Source: Rhizaria sp. SCN 62-66
Lineage: Eukaryota > Rhizaria, unplaced
Length of the DNA stretch: 28,267 nt
Reading direction: 5' to 3'
NCBI GenBank assembly: GCA_001724265.1
Contig: MEDY01000476.1
Coordinates: 1-28,267, forward strand
The notes below the pieces were generated by a model. That model saw only the letters and a list, made by a program, of their open reading frames with translations, made no database searches and was not told the origin of the DNA. Within the stretch, counting starts at the first letter, position 1. Each line of letters opens with the position of its first letter. The position numbers and the translations under genes are program-made. Shown in pieces: positions 1 through 11,039 of the stretch.

Positions 1-3000
1 CGTAATCACAACCATCAAATCACCACTCACGGAGTAGTTGTAGGTGCCCGTACAGGTGAATCCGAACTGCGTGGTTGTCGAAGTCGTCTTCGAACAAGTA
101 AATCCCATCGCCCCTGAGCCCATGTTCTTGACAGAGATCGTACTGGCAGTTGTAAAAGTGAGTAACGATGCCGTGGTAAGTCCACAAGCAGAGCCGTCAA
201 TGTACACGATGAAATTCGTCTTTGTCGGCAGGAGGAGTCGCGGGGCGATCATGATGTTAAGACCATAAGATGCCAGAGTCGCAGTTGTTGTTGCAGATGC
301 AAGACCAGCTGCAAAGCTCGCGACCAGCGGCGGCGGCAGCGCGAGGGAATAGGGCCCGAAGATGCTATTGTGCGGCGTCGACGAGGAGTATGCAGTGGTG
401 CCTGCGCTCGCCGCGAAGCAGCTTGCGCCGTAGCCAGACGCATAGGTCGACGCCCAGTCACTGCGCGAAATAGCCATGGCATTAGTAGCCGCAAACTGGA
501 AATAATCCCCAGTGCCTGATGTGAGCTTGAATGACGCATACGCCGCACTGAGCGCAGTAGTACCAATTGTGCCCGTAGCGCGCTCTGAGGCAGGTGTGAC
601 ACTCGTGTCGACCATGAGCCCGGAGCAGGTGTAGTTGATATAGTACACAGTTGCAAGAGAGGCGAGTGTGGGGTGCAGTGGGGCGATCATAAACACGGGT
701 GTGAAGCGGATTGAGTCGTAGAAACTCACTGGGTTGCGTGCGGACACTTGGAAGCCAAAATACTGACCAGTGTACTCGGCCGCCGGGGCATAGTACGCTG
801 AGGTTGTGGGGAATGCAATGCCGGAAGCGCCGCTGTACGACAGAGAGACGTATCCCATAGTCGCCATGTCGTCCGTGTTTTCGATGGTGCCAGTCAGTCC
901 GTCAATCTCGACCTTGTTGATCACATCCTTGTTCGTGAGTGTGCACGTCAAGACAGTCTCAGTGCTTGAACATTGCGAGCCCATTATCGTCGTCACGCGA
1001 GTGAGCAGCTGGCCCGACGTGGAAGTCACCTTGCCACTCGTCTTGCTGAACGTGACCTTGAATTGCGCGGCCGGAAGCGTGAAGATAAAGAAGACGAACT
1101 GCAGCTTGTTGACAACGACAGAGTTAAGACCGAGAGTTGTCGTCATACCCCCGGGTTGGTTGGTCGTGCGGCTTACATACCGAATTGCATGAACAACTTC
1201 AGTACCGACGTTGTAAAGAGGATCAGACGCGGGTTGGGCTGTTTCACCATCAATTGAAACCGTCAGCACTAGCGGAGTACGCGCCGGTAGGCAGCTGTGC
1301 AGCAATGTCATTGTCATCCCAGTAGGACAAGTCAGACTGAATACTACCCATTTGAAGATGGCGGTTGTAACCGAGCTTTTCAACTCGAACGTCGTTGCGG
1401 TATTGTTGTTGATACCCATTTGCGACGGAAGTGAAGGAGTCGTGGCGAAACCTGTGGACGCACCGGCCGTCGAGGTTTTGAGCGCGGCGCCGGACATAGT
1501 GGAGCAAATACACCCGTCAGTGTCTTTAAACGTAATTTTACTGGAAGTTGTCACCGGATTCGATGGCAGAAAGTAGATGTCGTACGTGGGCGTGAAGGTC
1601 GACGACGCCGGCGTCTCGGAAAGCACGTTCGGCGTCATTGTGCTCAGGTGTATAGCGAGATAAGTCGGTGGACGCACAATACTGACGTAGGCCGAAGGAT
1701 AGAGAGTAACCACGGAAACGCCACTCGTCGTGATGGAGACGCAGCTGTGCAGAAGCTGCAGCGTAGAAGGCATGCCGTCCGTGCGGAACGCGGGGGTGAC
1801 GGCTGAAGCAACAAAGTGCGCGGACGCAAAGGACACGGAGACTGTGGTTGACGTTACGTACGAGGAGCCGGTGTAAAAGAAGAAGTTTGTGCAGGTGGAT
1901 GTGATGGTGAACGTTCTCGTTGAGCCGGTGGAGAGAGCCACCAACATGATTGTCAGCGGCGAGAGGTGATAGTAGCGGGTAACGCGATTTGCGTACGACG
2001 TATACGGCGACAGCGACGCAGTGAGCGTCGAGGGCGTCGATGAGGGAGCAAAGAAGTTGAATACAACATCTGAGCTGGACATAAATGCAGCAACTGCGAC
2101 GCTAGATATGGCAGAGCCACCAGCGTTGACACCTCCAATCGTCATTTGCGATGAGAAGCACGATGCATCAATCGTCTGCGACGGCCAAGTCGACGCGCCC
2201 GTGTTCGCGGTGGTGATCACGATGCCCGTGAGAGTGGAAACGGTGCTTGTGCCCTTGCTGGTCGAGTCCGGCACGGAGAGGATAATAGATTCGGAGCCTG
2301 AACCGGTTTTGCTGAGCGAGCCAGACACGGTGGCGGAATTGATCGTGACGCCGCATGATGTTTTCGCGCTAATCGTTAAAACACGACCTGAGCCCGTCGC
2401 GCCAATAACTGCGGTCAGAGTGACAGTGAGGGTGCGCACGTTTGTGGACGCAGTGTAAGACGTCATGGCGGCAGCGGTGGTGACAAGCGAGAATGTCGTG
2501 GGCACGTTTGAATCGACGTACGGCCCGAGAAGCGAGCCGATAGAGCTCTTATTAACACCGCTAAGCTCAAGGCCAAAGTAGTCGTCGTTAAACCCACCGG
2601 GGTTGGCCGTAGCTGCAGTGGTTGAGACGGAGATGCCAGCAGTGGCACTAAATGTGGCATAGTAGTAGTAGAACGAGGAGGAGACAGTGATAAGTTTCGT
2701 TGTTGAGGTGCCCGCCGCAACGGAGGACGCCGCGCCGTTTGTGGCCGAACCACTCCATGTTGCAGCCGTTTGAAGCACGGGCGGGGTTGAAATATAGAGC
2801 TTGTAAGTGCCATAAGCAGCGGGTGACAGCGGTAAAATGATGACCTTGATCGTGTCATAAAAGGTCGTGCCAGTCTGCGAGTAGCCACTGGAGGTCACAA
2901 GGTATCCGAAAGCTTTGTCGTTCTGGTCGTACGAGATGCCCGTCGTTGATGAAGCCTCACCTGCAATGGAAGTCGTGATCGCAGTGGCGGGAGGATTAAT

Positions 3001-4944
3001 AGCAACCATACCATTGGGCTCGGAGACCTGACTGATGAAAAAATACGGAACACTGGCGTCGCCTCCACTGTCTGCGCGCGCTGTGGGGGCCGTGCAGGTC
3101 AGTTTAGTCTGCGAGGTGATGCTACAGCGAGAGGACATGGCCGATGACCCCTTCGAGAGTGTACCCGCACCGATCGTGTAATAAGACGCGTCAAAAGTTG
3201 TCTCGATGGTGTGGGTTGCAGTGGGCATCTTGACGTAGAAGATGTAGTAGTAGATGTGTACCGTTGACGGCGTGATACGCGGGTTGCTAACAGTGATCGC
3301 AGACGCCAAAGAGCGGGAGATCAGTTTGATTGAAGCAAACCCCGCCGGGGTGTTGCCCATTGTCACTGGATCGGCTGCACTGAGGGTGAAGGCTGTACCG
3401 TCAGAATAGAGGCCGCTAATTTTGATTTGGTTAATAGCACTACTGGCCATACACGAATCCATGGTGGAGACAGTATAACCGGCAGTACAGGTGAATCCGA
3501 ACACGTTCCAGATCGCGCCCGAGAGCGCAGCAGAACACGAGAACGTGATGGAGGTGCTGGTCTGGGTGGTGATGGGGCACGAGCGCGTGACAGAGGTTCC
3601 AGGTGCAGAAAGTGAAACGGCAACAGAGTTACCGCTCGGGCAGAGACAAGTCGAGGACGCGTGCGTCAGCGTGATGGCCGCGCCTGCGGTGACGCCCACC
3701 AGTGACGGGTTGAAGCCGAACTCGCGCGTGAGCGACATCGTCGTCGCAGTGGGCGCATTCAGAGTTACGACGGGCGCTGCGTTGGTAACGTGGTAGACGA
3801 AGGCACCGGGCGTTGTTGACGCACCCCACTTCTCGCTCGGCAACGTCGCGACTTGTGTGGCGCCAGTGCTGGCCTCGGTGACTTGGAAGCACGAGATCGG
3901 AATGGGACCGAGGAGGGAGCCGACTTTGGCGAACAAGCGCATGGCAGGCAATGAGGTGACGGCGGTGGAACCAAAGTTAACCGTAGCGGACGTCGCGTAT
4001 GCTGTTTCAGAGCCAACCAGAAGCGTGTACTTGCCCGCACACGTGCCAGTGATGGTGATCGTAACACTGTTCGAACCGGGCAGCTTAGTACCAAGACGCA
4101 TGGCGTACAGGATGACCCACACATAGTACAAGCGGCCTGTGAAGCGGTTGTCGAAATCGGCACTTGAATAAGGGACAAAGGCGTACGATTGGCCCGGGCC
4201 AGCGCGCAAGAACTCGTAGTCAAAGGAAACGACATTAGTATACGAGTCAAGCGACAATAACGTTCCAGCCGCCGTCGATCCTGTGCCTTCAGTGAATGAG
4301 TATGCAGTGGACGCCAAGGAATAGGCAATATTTGAGTCTGACGACAAAATGATAACGTTCGACACAATGCACACATACGCGGCACCCGCAGCATTCGAGG
4401 TTGTTGTTATCAGATTCAGCAACGTTGACGTTGAGGACTGGTATTGACAGCCACCCGAGACAGACGCAGAGTTGACATTAGAAAAGCTCATCGACGTGGT
4501 GCCTGCAAATGTGCTGATTTTCACGGTCCGTGACGTGCCCGACGTTGAGTGCGTGATGGTCATTGTCAGCGTGCCAATTCGCGAGTATCCACTGACAGAC
4601 AAGGCACGGACATTATTGTAGAGCGAAGTCACGGCGAATGTGTACGTTGTACCGCCGCCGCCGCCGCCACCACCGCCGCCACCACCGCAGAGCGTCTTGA
4701 ACTTCTGTGCACGGGACTTGACCGATGCCACAGATGCAGATGCCTTGGCTCCATTGCCGCCGAGGCCGCTATCACCCTCGGACTTGACCGCTGCGGTTGT
4801 CATGTTGACCACGGTTTGCTCAGAGCACGCCATCTCTTCTTCCGCGTACGTCAGCGGCTTCATCGATACCACTTCTGCTTGTGCTTTGGCCTGCGCCCGC
4901 GCCCGCGCCTGTGCGCATGCCTGGGCCTTCGCGTCATTATCGGG
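1..4944 (-). CDS. Large Ser/Thr-rich surface-type protein, partial (runs off left edge)
   Basis: The minus-strand frame whose codons occupy plus positions 1-3, 4-6 and so on has no stop from 4944 down to base 1, giving about 1648 codons with the C-terminus outside the window. The protein is rich in Ser, Thr, Ala, Tyr and Gly with scattered Cys, has many N-glycosylation-type sites and lacks long charged stretches, like an extracellular adhesin or wall protein. After a short Ala/Gln-rich stretch and a run of 12 Gly (4651-4686) come beta-rich repeats: FGFTCT followed by Y..S recurs 1145 codons apart, GSLLGP and LLHSC each occur twice, and Tyr runs are frequent. There is no signal peptide. The first downstream Met (4861-4863) is not followed by a hydrophobic segment, so this frame is probably the continuation of the secreted ORF ending at 4945. 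Base composition is noticeably less GC-rich than that ORF. Family not recognised; function unknown. Confidence 0.8.
4651..4686 (-). repeat. Poly-glycine trinucleotide tract (12 Gly codons)
   Basis: GGC/GGT codons (gcc/acc on the plus strand) encode twelve consecutive glycines between the Ala/Gln-rich linker and the Ser/Thr-rich body of the left-edge protein, consistent with a flexible hinge. Confidence 0.9.
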
Positions 4945-5062
4945 CTAAACGGCGGTGGTCTTCATGTTGACCACAGTTTGCTCTGACTCTAACTGACACT
5001 CTTCTATATATAGTGGGTACATCGCAATCATACGCGCCTCCGCCTGTGCCTGCGCAGACGAC
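4783..5062 (-). repeat. In-frame duplicated segment flanking the TAG stop
   Basis: Two related segments lie 162 bp (54 codons) apart. Plus-strand 4801-4820 and 4963-4982 match at 19 of 20 bases. In protein, both copies carry an Ala/Gln-rich stretch, a Met-Tyr/Lys-Pro-Leu-x-Tyr block, an acidic patch and EQTVVNM followed by TTA(A)V. The TAG at 4945-4947 lies immediately after the first copy. Confidence 0.8.
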
Positions 5063-6636
5063 TGAGTCTTCATCCCCATTCCGCGCGCGCCGCGAGCAGC
5101 GATGCGCGAGTTTGCTAGCAGCGACGCAGCGGCCACGGTGACAGACACGTCGAAGCACGCGCCCACGTCGTCTTCGTCGCTGCCGTTGCCATCGGTGTCG
5201 TAGTGGCTGTGATCGCGGACGCCAGAGAGCGCGACTGCGAGCATAGTCGCAGCGGCAGCCAGGGGCACATCGCAGGTGAACGCAGCAGCAGCGCCATAGT
5301 CAACCACGCGCGCCTCGCGGCACACAGGACGCAGGAACGGCGACGTACCGGCCTTGGTCGCTGCGTCGGCGACTGTCGTAAGCGCCAGCGCCGGTGTGAA
5401 TTCAAACGCCTTGCAGTTGGGCAGACGCATGTTGCGCGCCAGCTGTACGTGCACAGCGCGCGTTGCGGCGCTGTCGTCGGCGCGCGCGTCGGCCGCAGCG
5501 TCGGTGGTGAGCGCCGCGGTGTACACTGTCAGACGCGCGGCACCGCGGTTGAGAGCGACAAAGCTGGACGTGGTATCAGTGTCGACCTTGTCGTCCTCAA
5601 ACAGCGCAGGGAACTCCGTCAGCGCGACAGTCCCGTCGTCACTGGCAGAGTTGAAGAAAGTAAGCTTGTTGTTGAGCACGAGCGCGACCGCGTTCGCCGG
5701 CAGCACGGAGAGAGAGCCGTGACTGCCGCCCGCGCTGTGTGCTGCGGCCGCGGGGGTGGCAGTGACGGGGTCGAGCCGGAAAACCCACTCGCCTGCAGTG
5801 AGTCCCAGGCAGCGGAGATTAAGGCGGCGGTCACTCACGCGCTTGGTGAGGCAGCTGTCGAGGAAATCCTCGGCGTTGCCGGACACGAAGCCCATTTGCA
5901 CGCCTCTTGAGCCCGCGCTCGAGCTCTCGCCAGTGCCGTTGTGAGCACGCAGCGTGAGGCCAGAGTCGGGGCCAAGCACGATCGCGAACTCCGTGTAGGC
6001 GCCCGCAGCGTAAGGCAGCGTGAAGGCGACGTCAAGTGCAACGTCAATGGCGGCGTCAAAGGGCGAACGGATGACGGGCACGAGCGAGGTGGCGGCCCGT
6101 GTCACCGTGAAAGCAGTGACAGGCGGTGGCAGTGACAGGGCCAGTGCCGCTGCGTCAGTCTCGTCGGCGCTTTCAGGAGCCGGAGCGGCGTCAGCGTCAC
6201 CCACACGGAGACGGAAGCAGTCTGCGATGATTGACAGAGGCTCGATCGCGGTGCCGAAGGCCGTGAGGTTGACGTTGATGTTGGCCAGAGAGAACTGGGC
6301 GGAAGTGGCCGAGGAGCAGAGGAGGGAGCCTGGGACAGAGGAGTGACGGCAATGGCGTCCTTTCGGGATGACAGCCACAGCAGAAACGTCAAGCAAATCT
6401 GCGTTGGGGCACGACCAGAAGGTCTGAATGGGGACATCCTCAGCATCTTCGATGGCAGTGACGTTTACATCAAGGGTGACCGAGGTGTGGCCAGCCTCGA
6501 GGTACGTGGTAGTTGTAGCCGGCACGATGCGGGCTGTGTAGTGAGCTGGGGCGACAAATGAAGCCGCGGATATGATGAACCAGATCGACACAATGACCAA
6601 GAGATGCCTCATGGTCCGGGAAATGGGGAGGTACAT
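4945..6636 (-). CDS. Secreted protein of unknown function (563 aa), N-terminal part of a probable larger surface protein
   Basis: ATG at 6636 opens a 563-codon frame ending in TAG at 4947-4945. A second in-frame ATG at 6612 begins MRHLLVIVSIWF, followed by IISAASF and an Ala-Pro-Ala site, a clear signal peptide, so 6612 is an equally good start. The mature part is rich in Ala, Val, Thr and Asp, has N-glycosylation-type NVT, NLT and NGT sites and paired Cys, and alternates hydrophobic and polar residues like a beta-sandwich. Its last 40 residues change to an Ala/Gln-rich stretch and EQTVVNM. That segment is repeated just after the TAG in the same frame, so the stop may interrupt a single longer protein. 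Apart from the signal peptide it has no obvious membrane span. I recognise no named family. Secretion is well supported; the role is unknown. Confidence 0.75.
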   Translation of the reverse strand: MYLPISRTMRHLLVIVSIWFIISAASFVAPAHYTARIVPATTTTYLEAGHTSVTLDVNVTAIEDAEDVPIQTFWSCPNADLLDVSAVAVIPKGRHCRHSSVPGSLLCSSATSAQFSLANINVNLTAFGTAIEPLSIIADCFRLRVGDADAAPAPESADETDAAALALSLPPPVTAFTVTRAATSLVPVIRSPFDAAIDVALDVAFTLPYAAGAYTEFAIVLGPDSGLTLRAHNGTGESSSAGSRGVQMGFVSGNAEDFLDSCLTKRVSDRRLNLRCLGLTAGEWVFRLDPVTATPAAAAHSAGGSHGSLSVLPANAVALVLNNKLTFFNSASDDGTVALTEFPALFEDDKVDTDTTSSFVALNRGAARLTVYTAALTTDAAADARADDSAATRAVHVQLARNMRLPNCKAFEFTPALALTTVADAATKAGTSPFLRPVCREARVVDYGAAAAFTCDVPLAAAATMLAVALSGVRDHSHYDTDGNGSDEDDVGACFDVSVTVAAASLLANSRIAARGARGMGMKTQSSAQAQAEARMIAMYPLYIEECQLESEQTVVNMKTTAV

Positions 6637-8133
6637 TGTGACGGAGCACGATGGTGTTGCAGATCCCGACGAGAGAGAGAGTTGGGCCCGAGGTGATGCG
6701 GAAACAGTTTAAAAAACGACTGTAGCGGCGAGTTGTGCACGACAAAAAGCGGACAAAATTAACCAGTGATGAGGATTTCTGTTAGGGCTGCGTTACATTT
6801 ACGTGATTAGCCTGTGGCGGCCACAAGAAAGGGTGTGTGGAGGGTCTCATAAGGAGACACCCTTCGAACCCCTTCTATTTGGAAAAAGTATAATTGAGGC
6901 GTATTCCTGGTGGTACAGTTTCTAAAAATTTATGCTAGCGTAGATGCGCCCTTGTCCTATGAAGAAACTTTTACTATAATACCATATGAGGCGTGCTATA
7001 GGCCAAGACAAAGTCGAATAAGTGGGCGACTGGACGGTTGGTCTCTTTGACTTGTCAGTGTACTCAGACGGGGTCGCAGTCTGGGACGGCGACGGCCCAT
7101 TCGGCGACTTTGCTTCATTATGACATGGGGTTGGTCACAATTTGCTCTGAAAGCGCCCCGAAATGGCCCAAGCACAGCTACAAAGTCATATTTCGAAATA
7201 TTACATACGTATATACGCCGTTTTTGGCAATGATTTCATTCCATTTATTCACGTATCAGACAAAAAGGCGTCTTTTCTAAGGAGGGTGAGGAGTGACGAA
7301 GTCGAGAGAACTGTCCCGTCTCTCAATTGTATCGAGCCCGAAGCGTGGCTTAAAGGATGAGATGCGAAGTTTCAACAGTTTGCACGGCAATTCGCGTCTC
7401 TGAAGTACACGTGAAACCGTTTTCACGTTGAAAAAATTGAGATTTTGACACTGAAAAGGCCTGGTAAAAAATGACCGCACTATTCCCGAAAGACCGACGC
7501 TTCCGGATGGCGCTCAAATCGCACTCTAAACGATGTCGTTTGATACTTTGGGCCGGTTTTGGGACGTTTCACGTATACACCTCATTGGCGAAGGCATGAT
7601 TATTTACCAATCTGTGCTAAAAGTGGGCACATTCGATCCTTTTTGCTCTCAGAGGGTGACCCCTCCTTCGCAACGAACTGCCTCTTGACTACGTCGCCAA
7701 CCACAATAAGCCCCATTTTTGCATCATCAGGTGAGAATGGGGCCGACTCACCCCCCACCATTCAAAGGAAAAGCACGAGGAATTGGACCTATGGCAATGT
7801 TTATTCATTTCGAGCCCTATTTCGATGCGAGTTCGAACCTACTTACGTCAACCACGAAAGCGTAACGGTTGTGAGGTGGATAGCAATTGCAGCACAAATT
7901 GACTGAAAACAGTTTGAGGTAAAGTTAAAATCAAAGTATTGGAATGAATCATGCGCGATATAATGTATGAATAAACAAATACCTCAAAGAGAGTCGATCT
8001 GTACGAAGGAGGCTATTTGTTAGGGTATCAGACACGCTCTCATGACTGGCCGCAATAACAGACTCGTAAGGGCCAACTCGAACATCAGATCAGGACGACA
8101 GGTGCATCATTGCCCTCTCGGCGTCTCATTCTC
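6637..8133. other. Intergenic region, AT-rich, no gene recognised
   Basis: This is the 5' flank of the secreted-protein gene and the 3' flank of the LRR gene, both on the minus strand. Short open frames here lack codon bias, signal peptides or recognisable motifs. A hairpin-forming inverted repeat lies at 6829-6864. No tRNA cloverleaf was found; two TTCGAAC-like stretches do not pair as T-arms. Confidence 0.6.
6829..6864. repeat. Inverted repeat, possible hairpin
   Basis: AAGGGTGT (6829-6836) is followed by its exact reverse complement ACACCCTT (6857-6864). A second nested 5-bp stem, GTCTC/GAGAC with a 5-base loop, lies at 6844-6858. The two stems are mutually exclusive at their right arm. 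About 0.2 kb upstream of the secreted-protein start. Confidence 0.4.
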
Positions 8134-11039
8134 TCACACCACAACCCATTTGATGGCCTCACTCTTGAGGAACGCCTCGACACAGGGCGCAAACGGCACT
8201 CCGCTTACGGTCACGCGCTCCAGCTTGGCACGGTCGCCGAGCCCCAGCGCGAGCGCGCCCGCAGCGTCGGCCGCCAGCGCCGCCGCGGCCGCGAGGTTGA
8301 CCGTCGCGGGCGACACGGGCACCGCCAAGGCGGCCGGGACCGCCGAGACCGACGCGCGCCGGCCTCCCCGCGCCGCCGCCGCCATGGTGCTCCCAGTCGC
8401 GCCTGCCGCTCCGGTTCCCGACTGATGCTGCTGCTGCTGCTGCGGAGCAGCGGCCGCGGCAGCCGCAGCGGCGGCCTCGGCGGCGGCCACGGCGGCGGGC
8501 GGCAGCGGCAGTGACGCTGGCGGAAACGGGACGAGGTTGGTCGCGAGCGACGAGAGCGCGTACGCCACTGCCGCGGGACTGCGCGCGCCGCGGGCGAAGG
8601 CGGCCACGAGTGCCGTGGCCGGAACAGAGGACGCCGCGTGCGCGTGCGGTGCAGACTGCAGCGCGGGCGCCAGCGCGCCGTTTTCCACCAGCGGGGACAC
8701 ACCGCCAGGTGCGGCGGCGCTTCCCCCCAAACCACCACCAGCAGCGGCGGCGGCGGCGGAGGTGGAGGAGGAAGAGGCAGCGCTAGGGCCGACCGCGAAG
8801 AGCGAGCCCGCGCCGGCGCCGAGCACGCCGCCGGCGCCGATCCCGCCGGCACCGCCAGGGTAGCCGGGGCCGGCGGCCGCGGCGGGCGCGGGCGCGGCGG
8901 GCGGCGCCGGCGGCAGCCAGGCCGTAGCGGGCGCGCCGGGAGCCACGAGCGGCGGCGCCGGGGTCGGCAGCGCGGCGAGAAAGGCCATGCGGTCACTCTC
9001 TGTGCTCACGCCCGCGGCGGCGAGCAGCGCGCCAACCAACGGCTGCTGCTGCTGAGGCTGCTGCTGCTGCTGCTGCTGCTGATGCGAGGCCGCTGCGCCA
9101 GTACCGAGATTGCAGCCGCCGGGGCTGTCGGCGGCGGGGCGCGATTGCAGGCGCGCGGCGTGGTGCGCGGCAACTTCTTCGGCGAATGACGAGTCCGTGC
9201 GCAGGACACCGCCGTCGTCGTCGTCGCTGTAGCCGTTGAGGCTGTGGTTTAATGCGGCCGCGGTCAGGGCCGCGTCCGCCAGCGCCAGCGCCGAGTCAAC
9301 CGCACCGACATTACTGCTGCTGCTGCTCCTGCCCAAGTGTTGCGCAGTGGCCGCAGCAGGAGCGCCGTTGCCGCCAACGCCAGCGCCAGTGCCAGCGCCG
9401 GCGATGCGGGCAACGAGCGCCTCGGCCACGCTCGCGGCGCCGGCGGCTTCGAGCGCGCAGACAGCGGTGCTGACGCCGCCGCAGGGGTTCCCGGCAAGGT
9501 TGAGGTGCCGCAGAACCGCGTTGGGCTCGCGGAAGACCCGGCCGCCCTTGGCCGCGACGAGCGCGGCACCGTCGCGCTTGAGCGCCTTGGCCTGTTCCTT
9601 CCCGGCGACTTCGGCGGGGACGAATGCGGAAAGCAGCACGCGCGCGCCCGCGTCGCCCAGCGCGTTGTCGGCGAGCGAGAGCGCAAGCAGCGAGCGCTGT
9701 ATGAGGAGCGCCTCGGCCAGCGCGGGTGCACAGCGCGATGTGAGCGCGTTGCGGTTCAACGAGAGTGAGAGAAGCGCCTTGGCGGCTGGGAGGCGGGCCG
9801 CCAGCGCGGCTGCGGCGGCGTCGGTCAGTCCGCACGCGCGCAGCGAGAGCACCTGCACGGGGGACGCCGCCGAGACGAGCGCGGAAAAGACAAGCGACGG
9901 GTCGTTAAGCGCGGCGGCGGCGGCGGCGGCGGCGGCCACGGCGGCGGTGGTCCCGCTCGCGCCCGCGCCCGCGGCGTTGGCCGCCGCGGTGGAGGTGGCT
10001 GAGGCGAGGGAATACACGGCCCCGGACGCGCCGTCGCCGCCAGCCTCGGCGGCAGCGGCGGCAGCGGCGGCGGCTGCGGCGGCGGAGGACGAGTTGGATG
10101 CGGGCGCGGGCGCAGGGTCAGCGAAGGGGCGGGGCGGCAGCGTGTACGAGGTGTCCGAGGGCGCAAGCGCGTTGAACTCGACCGTCAGACGCTGCACAAA
10201 CGAGTCCTCGACGAGCGCGGCGAGCAGCAGCACGGAGCGCGCGGTGAGGCCGCAGTCGGTAAGCGTGATCTGCATGAGTGACTTGCACACCGTGGAGGTG
10301 ACGTCGAGCGCTGCGAGAGTCGGGTGGTCGACGTGCCAATGCTGCACGAAGAGATGCGAGAGGGACAGCGCAGAGCGATCGCCGCCGCCGCCAACCACGA
10401 CCACGGGCGCGGCGGGCACGGCTGAGCCGACGGCGGCGACGGACGAGGACGACGACGCGTGTGAGGACGCTGCTGAGGAGGCGGATGACGGCGGCGCGGG
10501 GAGCGGCTCGCTACCCGCGGCGGCTGCGGCTGCGGCGGCTGCGGCTGCGGCTGCGCGGGCGGCGCGCTTGTTCCCGGGTCCCGCGGCGGCGGCAGCGGCA
10601 GCGGCTGCGGCGGCGGCGGCGGCCTCCTTCTCTTCGGTGTCGGCGTCGGCAGCGCCGGGGCGGCGAGTCGTCGAGGGAACGTGGGGCACGACCACTGGCT
10701 CGGTCACAATCGCCGGGTGCGGCGCAATAGAGAGAACGCGACAAGAACGGAGGTAGTCGACCAGGAAGTCGCCAGAGTACGCGGGCTCAGCTGTGGGAAG
10801 CAGGAAAGCGAAGTGAGTGAGGCATCAGGAGATGAGTGGTGCTGAAGGGGGAGTTCAGAGATTAAGTGCAGTCAGGTACAGACATCTTTCGGAAATAAAG
10901 GACTAAATTTAAGGGAGAAATTACAATGCAATTGCTAGAAAAGAAACGTACCAGCGTCACGGCGCTCAATATCCTTCAGGGTGAGGCCGGAGAGCTTGGC
11001 GATGTTGGTCTCTGCGGACCACACAGAGGGCATCGACAT
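8134..11039 (-). CDS. Leucine-rich-repeat protein with long Ala/Gln low-complexity insertions (914 aa, 2 exons)
   Basis: Exon 1 is 11039-10952 (ATG; an in-frame TAG lies 27 bases upstream), intron 10951-10791 (GTACGT...CCCACAG, phase 1), exon 2 10790-8134 ending in TGA. The splice gives 914 residues. Residues 1-57 form a non-repetitive head (IAKLSGLTLKDIERRDA, then FLVDYLRSC), followed by Ala runs. RNI/NLRC3-like leucine-rich repeats occupy about 190-230 and 340-470, with units such as VLSLRACGLTD, LLSLSLNRNALT, LLALSLADNALGD and LRHLNLAGN. About 400 low-complexity residues follow (poly-Q, Gly/Ala/Pro) before a last LRR-like stretch at about 885-914. No membrane segment or enzyme domain is visible. 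The gene is divergent from the 5'-nucleotidase gene, with 390 bp between their starts. LRRs of this kind act as protein-binding scaffolds; the partner is unknown. Confidence 0.85.
9043..9081 (-). repeat. CAG (poly-Gln) trinucleotide tract in the LRR gene
   Basis: CTG repeats on the plus strand read as CAG in the gene's frame: eight Gln codons (9058-9081), one Pro, then four Gln (9043-9054). This is a pure-codon microsatellite likely to vary in length. Confidence 0.9.

Noticed and set aside
4945-5033. GTATG...TTTAG intron (89 nt) that would remove the in-frame TAG
   Set aside because: The join is out of frame; the new frame meets TAA within three codons. Other GT/AG pairs that keep the frame have poor acceptors.
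6858-6875. tRNA B-box-like TTCGAAC sequences here and near 7831
   Set aside because: The flanking bases do not pair as a T-stem and no acceptor or anticodon arm is found.
8042-8514. Plus-strand ORFs at the 3' end of the LRR gene
   Set aside because: They overlap the real gene on the other strand and change composition exactly at its stop.
10705-10707. GTG start of the LRR protein, and the GTG at 28183-28185 for the right-edge gene
   Set aside because: Eukaryotic genes start at ATG; the LRR gene has a good ATG exon at 11039 with a clean splice, and the right-edge frame stays open to the window end.
9236-10756. Long plus-strand open frame opposite the LRR gene (506 codons), and a similar one opposite the PH-LRR gene (16148-18115)
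   Set aside because: Antisense shadows of GC-rich, Ala-rich genes; their products are compositionally biased with no domains.
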